From Pseudomonas viridiflava (GTDB lineage: Bacteria; Pseudomonadota; Gammaproteobacteria; Pseudomonadales; Pseudomonadaceae), in assembly GCF_900580865.1 (NCBI RefSeq), contig NZ_UTBZ01000070.1:1-64000 (forward strand): a stretch of 64,000 nt of DNA, in the 5' to 3' direction. A program made the translations under genes and the position numbers. The notes beneath the pieces are model-generated. The model was not told where the DNA came from. It saw only the letters and a list, made by a program, of their open reading frames with translations, and did no database searches. Shown in pieces: positions 47,404 through 57,499 of the stretch; within the stretch, counting starts at the first letter, position 1; each line of letters begins with the position of its first letter.

Positions 47404-47425
47404 TGGTGGGCCGGGGTAATTTGAA
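47404..47425 (+). other. Candidate left attachment site of the ssrA island
   Basis: TGGTGGGCCGGGGTAATTTG and two A residues match the ssrA 3' end at 63021-63043 (one deletion, two mismatches in 23 positions). The orientation is the same as at ssrA. It marks the left end of a 15.6-kb block. The gap 47312-47632 otherwise holds the hairpin at 47365 and the arm-type repeats. Confidence 0.55.
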
Positions 47426-47478
47426 TGCGATCATTAAATTATTGATTTATAAAGCTAATGTAGATCTTTAATTTTTGA

Positions 47479-47500
47479 TTGGAATACCAATTGGAATACG
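47479..47500 (+). repeat. TTGGAATAC direct repeats, left arm-type sites
   Basis: TTGGAATACC at 47479-47488 and TTGGAATACG at 47491-47500, 12 bases apart start to start. TGGAATAC is also present as a 12-base-spaced pair near the integrase start, at 62887 and 62899. Arm-type binding sites of the P4-type integrase are the likely meaning. Confidence 0.6.
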
Positions 47501-47632
47501 GCACTCCACTCGACCACCTGTTTGCACTCGATCTGACCCGCACGCTTATTGGTGGGTGGCAGATATCTACTGGTCATCGGCTAGAGAAGGAGACGCTTGG
47601 CTGCGCCTACGAAATCAGGGGCGATTCACTAT

Positions 47633-48628
47633 TTAACTCACCGGCCAGTAGATCCGCACCAGCGGCACCAGTGCACGCCCTTCCAGATCGAAGCTCTCGT
47701 AGTGGCTTACGATCAGGTCGGCCAAATCGTCCAGGTCGACCAAGGTGAGCGGAATGCTGGATCGTTCGGCTTCGTAGCGGCCCTCACGAGTGAAACCGCC
47801 AGTACTAATAAACAAGCCTGAGTCACCTTCACGTAGCGCACCGATAAAGCTACGAATCGCGGGAGCCCCCATCGAACCATTGCGGTGCTTTACCTCAGCC
47901 TTAATACGTGGCTGAGTGAGGCCTAATCCATCGGGTGAGGCGATAACGTCTACCCCTCGATCTGGCCCCTTGGGTGATACCTTGGCTTTGTAACCCATGG
48001 CGCGGAGTATACTTGCCACCAATTCTTCCATCTCGTCAGGTAGCAGAGCGACGATTTTGTCTTTGATGAGCTCATGGCTTTGGGCCACAGTTTCATCTTT
48101 TAGCTGCTCCACTTCGGTTTCAACTGCATCTGTGTCATTGACCAGGGGGCTGGGAGCTTTACCCTCCAACACAGCTGTAAACACGTCGATGATTTCCTGA
48201 CTTATGGAGAACAGCGTCAGGGTTGAGCCGAGGGAGTTTTTCGCTTTCTGTGGTAGCTGATCACGGCTGACTTTACCCAACCACTCAACCTTGCGAAGGT
48301 TGGCATAGTCGCCAACGGTATCAGGCTGATATTGATACTCGCCTTGGTCGATACCTAGCAGGTATTCCCGCGTTTCTGGATTATAGGTAACGATGTGATC
48401 CCCGGCGGTGATTTGATCACGAAATTTTAGGATCATAGCGACCGCATTGGCGGTGGCCGAAGGTTTATCGTTGCCGTAAATCTCTATGTACTCTTGGCGC
48501 AGGCTGTCGCTTGTAGAGTATTGGGTTAAATCTCCTAGTTGTGACCAACCAATAGCGGCGTAACCCTTCTCAAAATCTTCTATGTAAACGCCTCCACGTC
48601 CAGCTCGAATTATCCAGTTATTCGACAT
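47633..48628 (-). CDS. Mrr-type restriction endonuclease with N-terminal reader-like domain
   Basis: 331 residues. The C-terminal part (about 195-325) is an Mrr_cat PD-(D/E)xK nuclease with catalytic D227, E245 and K247 in GVDVIASPDG and AEVKHR. The first 125 residues (NWIIRAGRGGVYIEDFEKGYAAIGWS, DHIVTYNPETREYLLGI) look like a PUA/EVE-like fold that in other type IV enzymes reads modified bases. A charged linker joins them. It is the last gene of the defence block, 86 bases after the HNH gene. Likely cuts modified foreign DNA. Confidence 0.82.
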   Translation of the reverse strand: MSNNWIIRAGRGGVYIEDFEKGYAAIGWSQLGDLTQYSTSDSLRQEYIEIYGNDKPSATANAVAMILKFRDQITAGDHIVTYNPETREYLLGIDQGEYQYQPDTVGDYANLRKVEWLGKVSRDQLPQKAKNSLGSTLTLFSISQEIIDVFTAVLEGKAPSPLVNDTDAVETEVEQLKDETVAQSHELIKDKIVALLPDEMEELVASILRAMGYKAKVSPKGPDRGVDVIASPDGLGLTQPRIKAEVKHRNGSMGAPAIRSFIGALREGDSGLFISTGGFTREGRYEAERSSIPLTLVDLDDLADLIVSHYESFDLEGRALVPLVRIYWPVS

Positions 48629-48714
48629 ATGCCCCCCTTGGCTTTAATGACTATGTGCGGCCATTGCTCACGCTGCCCCATCTAAATTCGTGGTCAACCA
48701 ATCTATAACTAATC

Positions 48715-49608
48715 TCAAGCCTTGTGTTCATTGGACGGCCTAGGTTTTCCCGCGCTCATTGCGAACGCATCTGCAGTAGGCTCTCGTAACGTCTTAAGTG
48801 CGGCTCTAGCGGTCGATGAAAAAGCTGAAGTTTCATGTATGAGATAATGAATTTCATGAGCATAAGTGTCCGCTATGCCTTGTGAGGCCGGACACCCATC
48901 ATTCGCCAGCTTTATATGATTAATATAATTTGCGTAGTTTTGCCTAACAGTTGACCATAGGAGGCGTCTTTCCGTGACTAAAGAATCTGTATTTAAGCCA
49001 AAATATTTAATTGTTGTGATGGCTCTCTCTTCAGCCCTTGGCGTTAGAATGCCTTCATTAAATATTGCCTCGCCCTTGTCGTTAAAGCTTAAGCATTGAT
49101 GATCAGACGGTGAAATTGGATCTAGGAACAAAGGTTTTTCTGCTGTGTGCGGTACGTGGGATCCACCAGCCCTAGTGGCTTCTTCTATTAGTGGGAAAAA
49201 GTTTCCTTTGATTCTATTAAGTTTTCCCTTTGAGATTCTATAGTTTGTAAGATTAAATGCAAGCCAGTAATAGCCATCGTGTATTTTGTTTTTACTAAAG
49301 TCGTGAGTGGCTTTTTTGGGTCTCCAATGCTCTAGCTCGGCAGAGTCACCGGCAAACTTAGCTTCGCTGTACCAGCACTTATTGTAACTTATTCCGAGAA
49401 GCCATTTTGTAAGCCTTTTGGAGCGCCAAAATCCAGATTTTTCTTCAATGTATTTGTATTTTTCTGTTAATGTAATTGCGTTATCTAATAGCACTTTTTC
49501 GTGAGCGCTTGCTTGGGTGATCCAGTTTTTAATGACTTGCGGTACTCGGTCAATTTCACTTAATCTTTTATAGTCAGCCGTCTGGAAAGGCGCGTCGATA
49601 TGAATCAT
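48715..49608 (-). CDS. HNH-type protein, PtuB-like, partner of the ATPase
   Basis: 297 residues. The core AELEHWRPKK (H94) followed by GYYWLAFNLTNY (N119, N122) and LNRIKGNFFPL (N131) is that of the HNH endonucleases of the Septu/retron-associated type. The two zinc CxxC pairs usual in that family are missing: CWYS (C78, S81) and SKGKLN take their place. Its ATG overlaps the ATPase stop by four bases, so the two are co-translated. The gene is AT-rich compared with the chromosome. It is inferred to be the nuclease effector. Confidence 0.72.
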   Translation of the reverse strand: MIHIDAPFQTADYKRLSEIDRVPQVIKNWITQASAHEKVLLDNAITLTEKYKYIEEKSGFWRSKRLTKWLLGISYNKCWYSEAKFAGDSAELEHWRPKKATHDFSKNKIHDGYYWLAFNLTNYRISKGKLNRIKGNFFPLIEEATRAGGSHVPHTAEKPLFLDPISPSDHQCLSFNDKGEAIFNEGILTPRAEERAITTIKYFGLNTDSLVTERRLLWSTVRQNYANYINHIKLANDGCPASQGIADTYAHEIHYLIHETSAFSSTARAALKTLREPTADAFAMSAGKPRPSNEHKA

Positions 49609-51206
49609 TTCATGCCCTCTTCAGTCATGATCTTATTAAGATTTGAAAGGGCCAGCTTTTGAATTGTTTCATATTCTTCGTGGGTGTAATTTGGCTTTTT
49701 AAAAATCTCGGATTCACTCATTGCTTTAGCAAACCTAGAAAAATAAGGGTTGGGGTGCGACACCGACTGACCCAATTCATCTAGCTCAATATTTATCAGG
49801 TGAATCTGCCAAAGCAATTTTCTCTTTTTAGAGTCATTTTCGACCCCGTCAAGAGCCTTTGAAATCTCAAATCTTCTATCGATTAATTCCTGTATGGAAT
49901 TATCTAAGCTTGTTCGAATTCCATATAGATCGGATTGAATTATTGCTTCAATTCCCATGTTGATTGGGTCTTGTGTAGGTGTTTCAGATTGCTTTCCAGA
50001 GTCATCGCTCTCAGTTAGTACTCGAATCTGTTCGGCATACAGTGACGTCAACATTATTGGGTCGTGCGTGGTCAATACGACCTGGCTAGTTTGCCAAGCG
50101 TTGAGGTTACTACCTTCAATCTCGTGATCTAGAGTTTTCTCAATTTGATCAAAGTAGCTTAATTTCCACCGAGGGTTTAAGTGCGTGTCCGGCTCGTCTA
50201 GCAGGAATAAAGACTCGTCACCTCTAGTAAATTTCATTAAGCCTAATACAGTTAATAGTTGGCGCTCACCTTCAGAAAGAGCTGAGAAAGTTAATTTCTT
50301 GCCGTCGATCAGCGTTACAGTTACTTGAACATATTCAAGCAGGTCTGCGATATAGGTGCTTTCAATGTTCTTGAATAGCGATGTGGCATCTGGGTATTCT
50401 GAGGCCAAACCTTTTAGAGCACTATCATCCGGTAAAAACAGATAAAGGCGATCCTGGGTCTCTGAGCGACCTCGAAAATCAACCGTTTTACGTTCTGTAT
50501 TATCAATAGGGGCGACAGCATAGCGCCACAAATTATCAAGAAATTCTTTGACCACACCACGGGAATACCAGAATCGTGGATCTCCTTCTTCGCGCATAAC
50601 CTCTGAAGGTTTACCTTTATACCAGTACGGTTTTTTCAGGCAGAAAAGCACCGAGTCCAGCGATGCTATATTAAGCTGCTCCAACAGCTCTTTGCAGGAC
50701 GGGTCATCATCAACCAAGAAGGCTAAAAGCACGAAGAAACTATGAACATCGCGACAATAAAAAAAACGTCGAATTAACTGGTTATCACCCTTGGTAAGGG
50801 CCTCATAAAAACGTGTTTGATGCTTTACGAATAGTTGCTCAACTCGCTCGTTGGTGCCGGAGTAGTAGGTGAAGATGTTAAGCGGAAGATACTCATTAGC
50901 ATAATTCTTTAGAAATGCAAACGATTTTTTTCCGCCATCAATCATGACTAGATTATTGAGCTTGTTTTCAACATCAAATATGATTTTTATATCATGGCCT
51001 CTACACTCATAGGCCAGGGCGTAACTAAAATCTGTCGATTCGCCTAGATCAATCGCCCTATAAATACAGACAATTATCTCAATAAGATTCGACTTCCCGA
51101 CGCCGTTCCGGCCAATCACCGTAGTAATTGGCGATTTATTGTCGAACGTTATTGTAAAGTCAACAAATCCCTTGTGGTTGGGTATCGTTAGTTCCTTTAA
51201 CTTCAC
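49605..51206 (-). CDS. ABC-type ATPase, PtuA-like, in the type I restriction operon
   Basis: 533 residues. Walker A GRNGVGKSN at 32-40, signature ALSEGERQLL at 309-318, Walker B LFLLDEPD at 333-340 and switch histidine TTHDP at 379-383 place it among the AAA_15/AAA_21, OLD/Septu-like ATPases. No TOPRIM domain follows, so it is PtuA-like rather than OLD or GajA. It begins with GTG three bases after hsdS, with AGAGG at the hsdS end. Septu pairs of this type block phage, but here the pair is part of the hsd transcript. Confidence 0.82.
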   Translation of the reverse strand: MKLKELTIPNHKGFVDFTITFDNKSPITTVIGRNGVGKSNLIEIIVCIYRAIDLGESTDFSYALAYECRGHDIKIIFDVENKLNNLVMIDGGKKSFAFLKNYANEYLPLNIFTYYSGTNERVEQLFVKHQTRFYEALTKGDNQLIRRFFYCRDVHSFFVLLAFLVDDDPSCKELLEQLNIASLDSVLFCLKKPYWYKGKPSEVMREEGDPRFWYSRGVVKEFLDNLWRYAVAPIDNTERKTVDFRGRSETQDRLYLFLPDDSALKGLASEYPDATSLFKNIESTYIADLLEYVQVTVTLIDGKKLTFSALSEGERQLLTVLGLMKFTRGDESLFLLDEPDTHLNPRWKLSYFDQIEKTLDHEIEGSNLNAWQTSQVVLTTHDPIMLTSLYAEQIRVLTESDDSGKQSETPTQDPINMGIEAIIQSDLYGIRTSLDNSIQELIDRRFEISKALDGVENDSKKRKLLWQIHLINIELDELGQSVSHPNPYFSRFAKAMSESEIFKKPNYTHEEYETIQKLALSNLNKIMTEEGMK

Positions 51207-51209
51207 TTT

Positions 51210-53228
51210 TTATGCCTCTTTAAATTCTGCGCTAGCCGGTTTTTTAATATACAGAGCGTCGATCTCTACCTTTAATTGGGCGTAAAACTCAGGAAGGCTT
51301 AGCCTTGTCTTGCCCCATACATCCTTCGCATCTGCCGAACCGCCTAACTCAAGAATAATTGGCGCTATAATCGCATCATCCTCAAAATCTTCGTGATTTA
51401 GTGACAACGTTGTCGTGATTTTCATATCATTCGTATTGCTCTCGGGGGCTTCTGTGCCTTTTACGGGCTCACCAATCACACCATAGACTACGGCCTGCGT
51501 CAGGTTCAGCTGCGTGGTTTGAACTTCGCATAGACGAGCTTTTAGTTGGTCGCACATAGCCAGAAGTTGATTGACTTTGTCAACTATTCGGATCTGCTCT
51601 TCTAATGGAGGGAGTGCAATTGCAAGCATCTGAATTTGATGTCTTGATACATTCTTCATTGAACTGCTTGTTCCACCAGCTATGCGAGCATAATACGCCC
51701 TGGAACATTGTGAGTTATTTGCAAGGCTCAGATAACTCGGTGAGACATGTTCGCTAAAAGTAAATCTAATGATTTTGTCGCTCATCATTAGCTTCGTCTC
51801 AGTTCCAAAGGGAACAACCACAGATCTCGCTACGAGCTCAGGTGTGTTTGCGCGAGATATTAGGAAGTCATTTCCCCGGACTTCAAGCTCTGGCCTTGGT
51901 TCTAAATTATCTGGTAGTCGTTTATTTTCTTGCGGTTTGAATTCACCCCAAGTAACTGCGCTAATTTTTAGAACACCCCAAGCATTTTTCTCTCTGGCGA
52001 AATCATGGCACTTTGGACTCCAGCCAGCTTCAGAATATTGTGTCAACGTATCAATTCTGCACCACTCCCATCCCTTAGGTAGCGAGTACGGTTTTTCCTC
52101 AACGGTAATTTCCGGCAGGGGGGAGGTGGTTCTGATTTTTCCCTCGTTGATAAGTTGTTTTTTTTCAGCAACTATGCGTTTAAGTAATTCGCTGGCGGGC
52201 TCTTGAGCTGGATCCTGTGGGACTAGTTTCCCCATAACAGCCAGCTGCAAAATAGCCTTTTTAAGCTGTTCCACGGCAAAGTCGGTTGTTATCAGCGTAT
52301 CGAAGTGTTCACTCAGGCGTCCCCAGTTTTCGCTGAGGTCAATGTCATCTTTGGCGTTGGTTAAGGATTCCAGCAGAGTTTCGACCAGAACTTGATGGGC
52401 TTCGATACCTGCTTCGGTGTGTTGCTCCAGCTGATCACAGAGGCCCATCAGCTCATCTACTTTGGCTACTATTCGTTCTTGTTCGGATAAAGGAGGGAAG
52501 CCAAATATTGCATTGTTTAATGTTCCTATTGTTACGTGTTTTAGCCCTACTGCGCCTTGAGCCATTTCAATGAAATGGTTCATGCAGCCATTCACCGCTA
52601 GTCTCATGAATACAAGATTGATTTCATCTGTATGAAATACGCACTTGTTGATGTGCTGGTTAAGTGCTGCTTTACCGCGATTCCAGATAAATGCACCAAA
52701 AGATGTGCCCGGCGTTCCTGACCAGCTAATTAGAAATGAGCCATTGTCTATTCGATGATGGTCAGCTAGATCACCATCAAAGTAGTTGAATTCAGCCTTT
52801 TCATTATTAAGGTTCTGAATCCTCACAATTGGTAGGCCCGTTGTGGCCCAGTCGGATGACTTAAAAGCCCTTCCGTTGTACATCTCTACAAGATCACCAA
52901 GCTTGACCCACTGCCACTTAGCCGGCAGGGGAAAAAAAACATCTTTATTTTTAATTTCAGATAGTATTTTGGTTTTTTTTATTTTTTTATCTTTGATTAA
53001 CTGAGTTTTGGCATCAGCGATACGTTCTAGGAATTCACTTGCCGGTTCGTCATTTGGATCTTGCGGCACAAGCTTGCCGCGCACAGCTAGTTCCAGAATC
53101 AACTCTCGCAGTTTTTTGATGCCATAGAGCTCGCGTTTCTTGTTACTTCCACGACCCTGAGTAGCCTTGGCTCTGATGGTTGATGTCCAAAGACCAATAT
53201 TGTCGGTTACTAGTTGTTCGGCCCCCAT
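51210..53228 (-). CDS. hsdS: Type I restriction-modification specificity subunit (HsdS)
   Basis: 672 residues, longer than the usual 400-550. Two target-recognition domains are visible: about 110-270 (PAKWQWVKLGDLVEMYNGRAF...FPPLSEQERIVAKVDELMGLCDQLE) and about 385-565 (PKGWEWCRIDTLTQYSEAGWSP...LPPLEEQIRIVDKVNQLLAMCDQLKARL), each followed by a coiled-coil spacer. N-terminal and C-terminal extensions of about 75 and 65 residues flank them. It fixes the bipartite DNA target. Start overlaps the hsdM stop by one base. The gene is AT-rich in its variable parts. Confidence 0.92.
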   Translation of the reverse strand: MGAEQLVTDNIGLWTSTIRAKATQGRGSNKKRELYGIKKLRELILELAVRGKLVPQDPNDEPASEFLERIADAKTQLIKDKKIKKTKILSEIKNKDVFFPLPAKWQWVKLGDLVEMYNGRAFKSSDWATTGLPIVRIQNLNNEKAEFNYFDGDLADHHRIDNGSFLISWSGTPGTSFGAFIWNRGKAALNQHINKCVFHTDEINLVFMRLAVNGCMNHFIEMAQGAVGLKHVTIGTLNNAIFGFPPLSEQERIVAKVDELMGLCDQLEQHTEAGIEAHQVLVETLLESLTNAKDDIDLSENWGRLSEHFDTLITTDFAVEQLKKAILQLAVMGKLVPQDPAQEPASELLKRIVAEKKQLINEGKIRTTSPLPEITVEEKPYSLPKGWEWCRIDTLTQYSEAGWSPKCHDFAREKNAWGVLKISAVTWGEFKPQENKRLPDNLEPRPELEVRGNDFLISRANTPELVARSVVVPFGTETKLMMSDKIIRFTFSEHVSPSYLSLANNSQCSRAYYARIAGGTSSSMKNVSRHQIQMLAIALPPLEEQIRIVDKVNQLLAMCDQLKARLCEVQTTQLNLTQAVVYGVIGEPVKGTEAPESNTNDMKITTTLSLNHEDFEDDAIIAPIILELGGSADAKDVWGKTRLSLPEFYAQLKVEIDALYIKKPASAEFKEA

Positions 53229-54718
53229 TACTGCTGACCTTCTGTGTTGCTAGACAGCGCTTCGACAAGGATGCCCTTGAGTTGATCGCGAAGCGCTTGA
53301 ATACCCGCTTGCTGTTGGTAGTAATCGGCCAGCAGTGTGTCTGGATCGTGTCCGATCTTTTCTTCTTGATGGGGATTTTTCATATCGAGGTTGTAATTGC
53401 GCGCAACAATTTCCTCAATGCTCACCTGCCACGCTTGCTCGTTGGCTTGGCGTTTGTTACGAGCGAGTTTTTCTTGCTGAGTATCGCCTTCTCCCCACCA
53501 GGTGGCGCAATCATTAAAATCTTCTAGCTTCATGGGCTTGGTTTTGTTAAAGGCTTTAGTACCTGCAGGCAATGGCACTTCGTAGTACCAAATATCTTTA
53601 GTCGGCTGACCCTTCTCAAAGAACAAGATGTTGGTCTTGATGCTTGTGTAGGGTGCGAAGACGGAGTTAGGTAGTCGAACGATGGTGTGCAGGTTACACT
53701 CGTCCATCAGCATTTTTTTGATTTTGGTTTTTACACCTTCACCAAATAGGGTGCCGTCTGGAAGAACAACAGCAGCACGCCCTTTATCTTTTAGAACCTC
53801 GACGATCAGCTGTAGGAAAAGATCTGCGGTTTCGCGGGTTTGCATTTCAGCGGGAAAGTTTTTCTCGATGCCGTCTTCTTCGGTACCGCCGAACGGCGGG
53901 TTGGTGACTATGACATCAATATCCGATGCCCAACTGGAGAGCGGCTTGTTGAGGGTATTGCCGTGTTTGATCTGTACCGGTACTTCGATTCCGTGCAACA
54001 GCATGTTGGTGGTGCACAGCAAATGTGGTAGCTGCTTTTTCTCGACGCCACGGATCTGCCCCTGCAGCGTTTGCTGGTCTTCGGCGGTGGTGACGTAGTT
54101 TTGCTCGACGTGGTCAAACGCGCAGGCGAGGAAGCCGCCTGTGCCGCAGGCGGGATCAAAAATAGTCTCGCCCAGCTTCGGGTCGATCATCTGTACGATA
54201 AAGCGGGTAACGGCTCTTGGGGTGTAAAACTCACCAGCATTACCGGCGCTCTGCAGGTCTTTCAGGATTTGCTCGTAGATATCGCCGAACAGGTGGCGCT
54301 CTTTCGAATCGGTAAAGTCGATTTCGTTGAGCTTATTGATCATTTGACGCAGCAGCGTGCCGTTCTTCATATAGTTGAAGGCATCACTAAAGGCTTCTTT
54401 GGCGACAAAGCCTCGGGGGTTTTTAGCGATGGATACAGTGAGGTTCTTGATTGTGGGGAACAGATCTTCGTTTATAAACGCCAGCAGGGCATCACCAGTA
54501 ATTCCTTGATCGTCAGCGGCCCAATTGCGCCACAAGTATTTCTCGGGGATTGGGGGGCGGTAGTTGTCCTGTTCGAACTCTAGCTGTTGTTCCTGGCCGT
54601 CGAATATTTTGAGGAACAACAACCAGGACATTTGGCCCAGACGCTGGGCATCGCCATCGACGCCGGCGTCTTTGCGCATGATGTCTTGAATGGATTTAAT
54701 TACGGAGCTGACGGACAT
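53228..54718 (-). CDS. hsdM: Type I restriction-modification DNA methyltransferase (HsdM)
   Basis: 496 residues. N-terminal HsdM helical domain to about residue 130, then the N6-adenine methyltransferase domain with motif I DPACGTGGFL (188-197) and motif IV NPPF (273-276). It methylates the target to protect host DNA and also forms the core of the restriction complex with HsdS and HsdR. It follows hsdR after 83 bases. Confidence 0.95.
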   Translation of the reverse strand: MSVSSVIKSIQDIMRKDAGVDGDAQRLGQMSWLLFLKIFDGQEQQLEFEQDNYRPPIPEKYLWRNWAADDQGITGDALLAFINEDLFPTIKNLTVSIAKNPRGFVAKEAFSDAFNYMKNGTLLRQMINKLNEIDFTDSKERHLFGDIYEQILKDLQSAGNAGEFYTPRAVTRFIVQMIDPKLGETIFDPACGTGGFLACAFDHVEQNYVTTAEDQQTLQGQIRGVEKKQLPHLLCTTNMLLHGIEVPVQIKHGNTLNKPLSSWASDIDVIVTNPPFGGTEEDGIEKNFPAEMQTRETADLFLQLIVEVLKDKGRAAVVLPDGTLFGEGVKTKIKKMLMDECNLHTIVRLPNSVFAPYTSIKTNILFFEKGQPTKDIWYYEVPLPAGTKAFNKTKPMKLEDFNDCATWWGEGDTQQEKLARNKRQANEQAWQVSIEEIVARNYNLDMKNPHQEEKIGHDPDTLLADYYQQQAGIQALRDQLKGILVEALSSNTEGQQ

Positions 54719-54801
54719 GATTTTCTCTTTAGCAATTAACGCTAGCCGGAGCGCGCTTTTTTAATTTTGACTGCGCTTGTCACGATTACCTAAACGGTGT
54801 T

Positions 54802-57297
54802 TTACGCAATTTTATCGGTTGTATAGAGCTGTTCTTCTAACTCGCTCAAGGCCTGCTTATATTGAGGTTTACCACCGAATTCTTTTTGAACAATTTGCAT
54901 GGGGTTACCCAAGGCTTTGAGTTTGGGCACCTTGAGCTCGGCAAAGCCGGTTTGCTCTAGCTGACTGATGCCAGCATCGGCGTACTGCTCAACCAGTACG
55001 TTGAGTACGGTTTGGGCAACCTCCGAATACTTGGCGAAGTAGTTGCGCTTTTTTACATTCTCGGCGCGCTCTTTACGGGTGAGCGGCGGCTGGTCGTAGG
55101 CTATGTGGCAAATGAGATCGAAGGGATCCATGTCCTTACCGACTTCCTCTTCCAATGCCTGCCAGATCACGCCCTCGGCGGCCAATTCGTCAATCACAGC
55201 CTGCTTGCGTTCACTGTCTTTCCATTTGCGAACAAAATCATCCAGTGAGGTAAAGTGCTTGGTGACCGCATTGCGGGTGTAGTCCTTAAAGGATTCGGTC
55301 ACCAGCTTGCCGTCGGTATCGTAATACTGAACACGCTCGGCAATTTTATTAACGGCGACGCCTTTGACACGGTATTTGACGTAGGGCTCGCCTTCACCGC
55401 CACCTGAATCGCCACGCGAGCCACCGTCACCTACGGTGATGTCGACATCGGTAATGCCTTCACCTGGCTCAGTGGTGTTATCTGGGTTGCCTTCATCGTC
55501 GTCTTTGTTGAGTTCATCATCAAAGCTCGGGTCATCTTGGTCGATGATCTTGCTGGAATCAGTGATCATTACCTTCTCGGGGATGCCGTCGAAACGCTCA
55601 TCGGCAAAGAGCTCGGTGGCCTTCTTGAAGTCAAGAATGGTAAACCAGAGCTTGTTGAACTTGTCGTTAATGCGAGTGCCGCGACCGATGATCTGCTTGA
55701 ACTTGGTCATCGACTGGATGGTTTGATCCAGTACCACCAACTTGCAGGTTTGGGCATCAACTCCGGTGGTCATCAACTCTGAGGTGGTGGCGATAACTGG
55801 GTAGGCGCGTTTGGGGTTGATGAAGTTATCCAGCTGAGCTTTGCCGATTTCATCGTCGCCGGTGATCTTCATCACGTACTTGTCGTTCTTGGCGACCTGA
55901 TTCTGGTTGAGGTTGACCAGCGCACGGCGCATGCGCTCGGCATGATCAATGTCGTTACAGAAAACAATGGTCTTGGCCATGGGGTCAGTGCGCTGGAGGT
56001 AGGCGGTAATAGTTTCCGCGACCAGCTGGGTGCGCTCATCGATGACCATGACGCGGTCGAAGTCTTTCTGGTTGTAGATGCGATCTTTGATCAACTCGCC
56101 ATTTTGATCGAGCTGACCCTTGGTTGGCCTCCAGCCCTGTAAATCGACATCCAGATCCACCCGCACTACCTTGTAGGGGGCGAGGAAACCATCCTCAATG
56201 CCTTCTTTGAGCGAGTAGGTGTAAACCGGCTCGTTGAAGTAATCGATGTTGGAGACTTCATCGGTCTCTTTGGGCGTGGCAGTGAGGCCAATTTGGGTGG
56301 CCGAACCGAAGTACTCGAGGATTTCGCGCCAGGCACTATCATCTGCGGCACTGCCGCGGTGGCATTCGTCGATAACGATCAGGTCGAAGAAGTCGCGATC
56401 AACCTGTTTGTAAGCCTTCTGGTGTTCTTCTGGACCAGTGAGCGCCTGGTAGAGCGCCAGATGAATCTCATAGGCAGGATCCACCTTACGACCGGTGATT
56501 TTGGTCATGGCCGGCCCAAAGGGCTGAAAGTCATTGAGGCGGGTTTGATCAACAAGGATGTTACGGTCGGCCAGGAAGAGGATGCGTTTCTTCTCCTTGG
56601 CTTTCCACAAACGCCAAATTATCTGGAAGGCGGTGTAGGTCTTGCCGGTGCCGGTGGCCATCACCAGCAGAATGCGATCTTGCCCAGCCGATACGGCTTC
56701 AATGGTTTTGTTAATAGCCTGCAACTGGTAGTAGCGCGGAGACTTGCCGCTGCCATCGTCGTAATAGTCTTGGGTGATGAGCGGCAGCTGGTCTTCTGTG
56801 AAGCCTTTCCAAGCACAGTATTTCTGCCACAGAGCCTCGGGGCTAGGGAAGTCGGCAAGGGTGATTTCACTCTCTAGCTCACCGCCTTGGTCGATAGCAG
56901 TTTTGTCGTGGAAAGCAAAACCGTCACCGTTACTGGCAAACACAAAGGGCACGTCCAACAGGCGGGCATAATCCAGCCCCTGCTGCATACCTTTGCCTAT
57001 TTCGTGCTTATTGGCCTTAGCCTCTATCACGGCCAGCGGCATATTGGGTTTGTGGTAAAGCACTATGTCGGCCGATTTAACCGTTTTACGGGCACCCACC
57101 TGACCGCGGACGATGACTTTACCGTCGCGCAGCTTCACCTCTTGGCGGAGCTGAGTCATTGGGTTCCACCCTGATTGCTCGACAGCCGGAAGGATGAATT
57201 TGGTGATGATGTCCGTTTCTGACAGTCGCTTCTTATCCATTGTAATTTGCTGTGCCGGCGGTATGGTTTGTGACGCAACTATACGGTAATTCGCCAT
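54802..57297 (-). CDS. hsdR: Type I restriction endonuclease subunit (HsdR)
   Basis: 831 residues. PD-(D/E)xK nuclease near the N-terminus with D77, E92 and K94 ([20 protein letters not shown]), SF2 translocase with Walker A MATGTGKT at 213-220 and DECH at 310-313, then motif VI-like IGRGTR near 550 and a C-terminal assembly domain. An acidic linker (about 600-640) is rich in D and G. Two starts are possible, 57297 and 57240 (MDKKRLSE); neither has a good ribosome site. First gene of the defence operon. Confidence 0.93.
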   Translation of the reverse strand: MANYRIVASQTIPPAQQITMDKKRLSETDIITKFILPAVEQSGWNPMTQLRQEVKLRDGKVIVRGQVGARKTVKSADIVLYHKPNMPLAVIEAKANKHEIGKGMQQGLDYARLLDVPFVFASNGDGFAFHDKTAIDQGGELESEITLADFPSPEALWQKYCAWKGFTEDQLPLITQDYYDDGSGKSPRYYQLQAINKTIEAVSAGQDRILLVMATGTGKTYTAFQIIWRLWKAKEKKRILFLADRNILVDQTRLNDFQPFGPAMTKITGRKVDPAYEIHLALYQALTGPEEHQKAYKQVDRDFFDLIVIDECHRGSAADDSAWREILEYFGSATQIGLTATPKETDEVSNIDYFNEPVYTYSLKEGIEDGFLAPYKVVRVDLDVDLQGWRPTKGQLDQNGELIKDRIYNQKDFDRVMVIDERTQLVAETITAYLQRTDPMAKTIVFCNDIDHAERMRRALVNLNQNQVAKNDKYVMKITGDDEIGKAQLDNFINPKRAYPVIATTSELMTTGVDAQTCKLVVLDQTIQSMTKFKQIIGRGTRINDKFNKLWFTILDFKKATELFADERFDGIPEKVMITDSSKIIDQDDPSFDDELNKDDDEGNPDNTTEPGEGITDVDITVGDGGSRGDSGGGEGEPYVKYRVKGVAVNKIAERVQYYDTDGKLVTESFKDYTRNAVTKHFTSLDDFVRKWKDSERKQAVIDELAAEGVIWQALEEEVGKDMDPFDLICHIAYDQPPLTRKERAENVKKRNYFAKYSEVAQTVLNVLVEQYADAGISQLEQTGFAELKVPKLKALGNPMQIVQKEFGGKPQYKQALSELEEQLYTTDKIA

Positions 57298-57396
57298 GAA
57301 ATCAGCCGCTAAATGGCATCGCTTTTTGAGTTTCGGGGCATGCCCTGAGCAAGAGTGGTAGGTCGGGGAGGGAGTGCAACGACTGCAGCCGACCGA

Positions 57397-57428
57397 TTGC
57401 TATTTCGCCGTTTACGGCGGTATAGCAA
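57397..57428. other. Hairpin between recombinase module and hsdR
   Basis: TTGCTAT and ATAGCAA plus an inner CGCCG and CGGCG give a nested hairpin. No T-run follows. It sits in the 200-base gap 57298-57499 between the mobile module and the hsd operon, so it may be a regulatory site or an old junction. Confidence 0.45.
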
Positions 57429-57499
57429 ACCCTACCTTGTCCCGCTGTTCTAGCGCTCTGATGTTGAAAGCGGCGTTAATCGCTTGGGTAAACGCTGGT

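Noticed and set aside
49605..51206. ATPase as a GajA/OLD (Gabija) nuclease
   Set aside because: No C-terminal TOPRIM motif follows the ATPase and the partner is an HNH protein, not a UvrD-like helicase.
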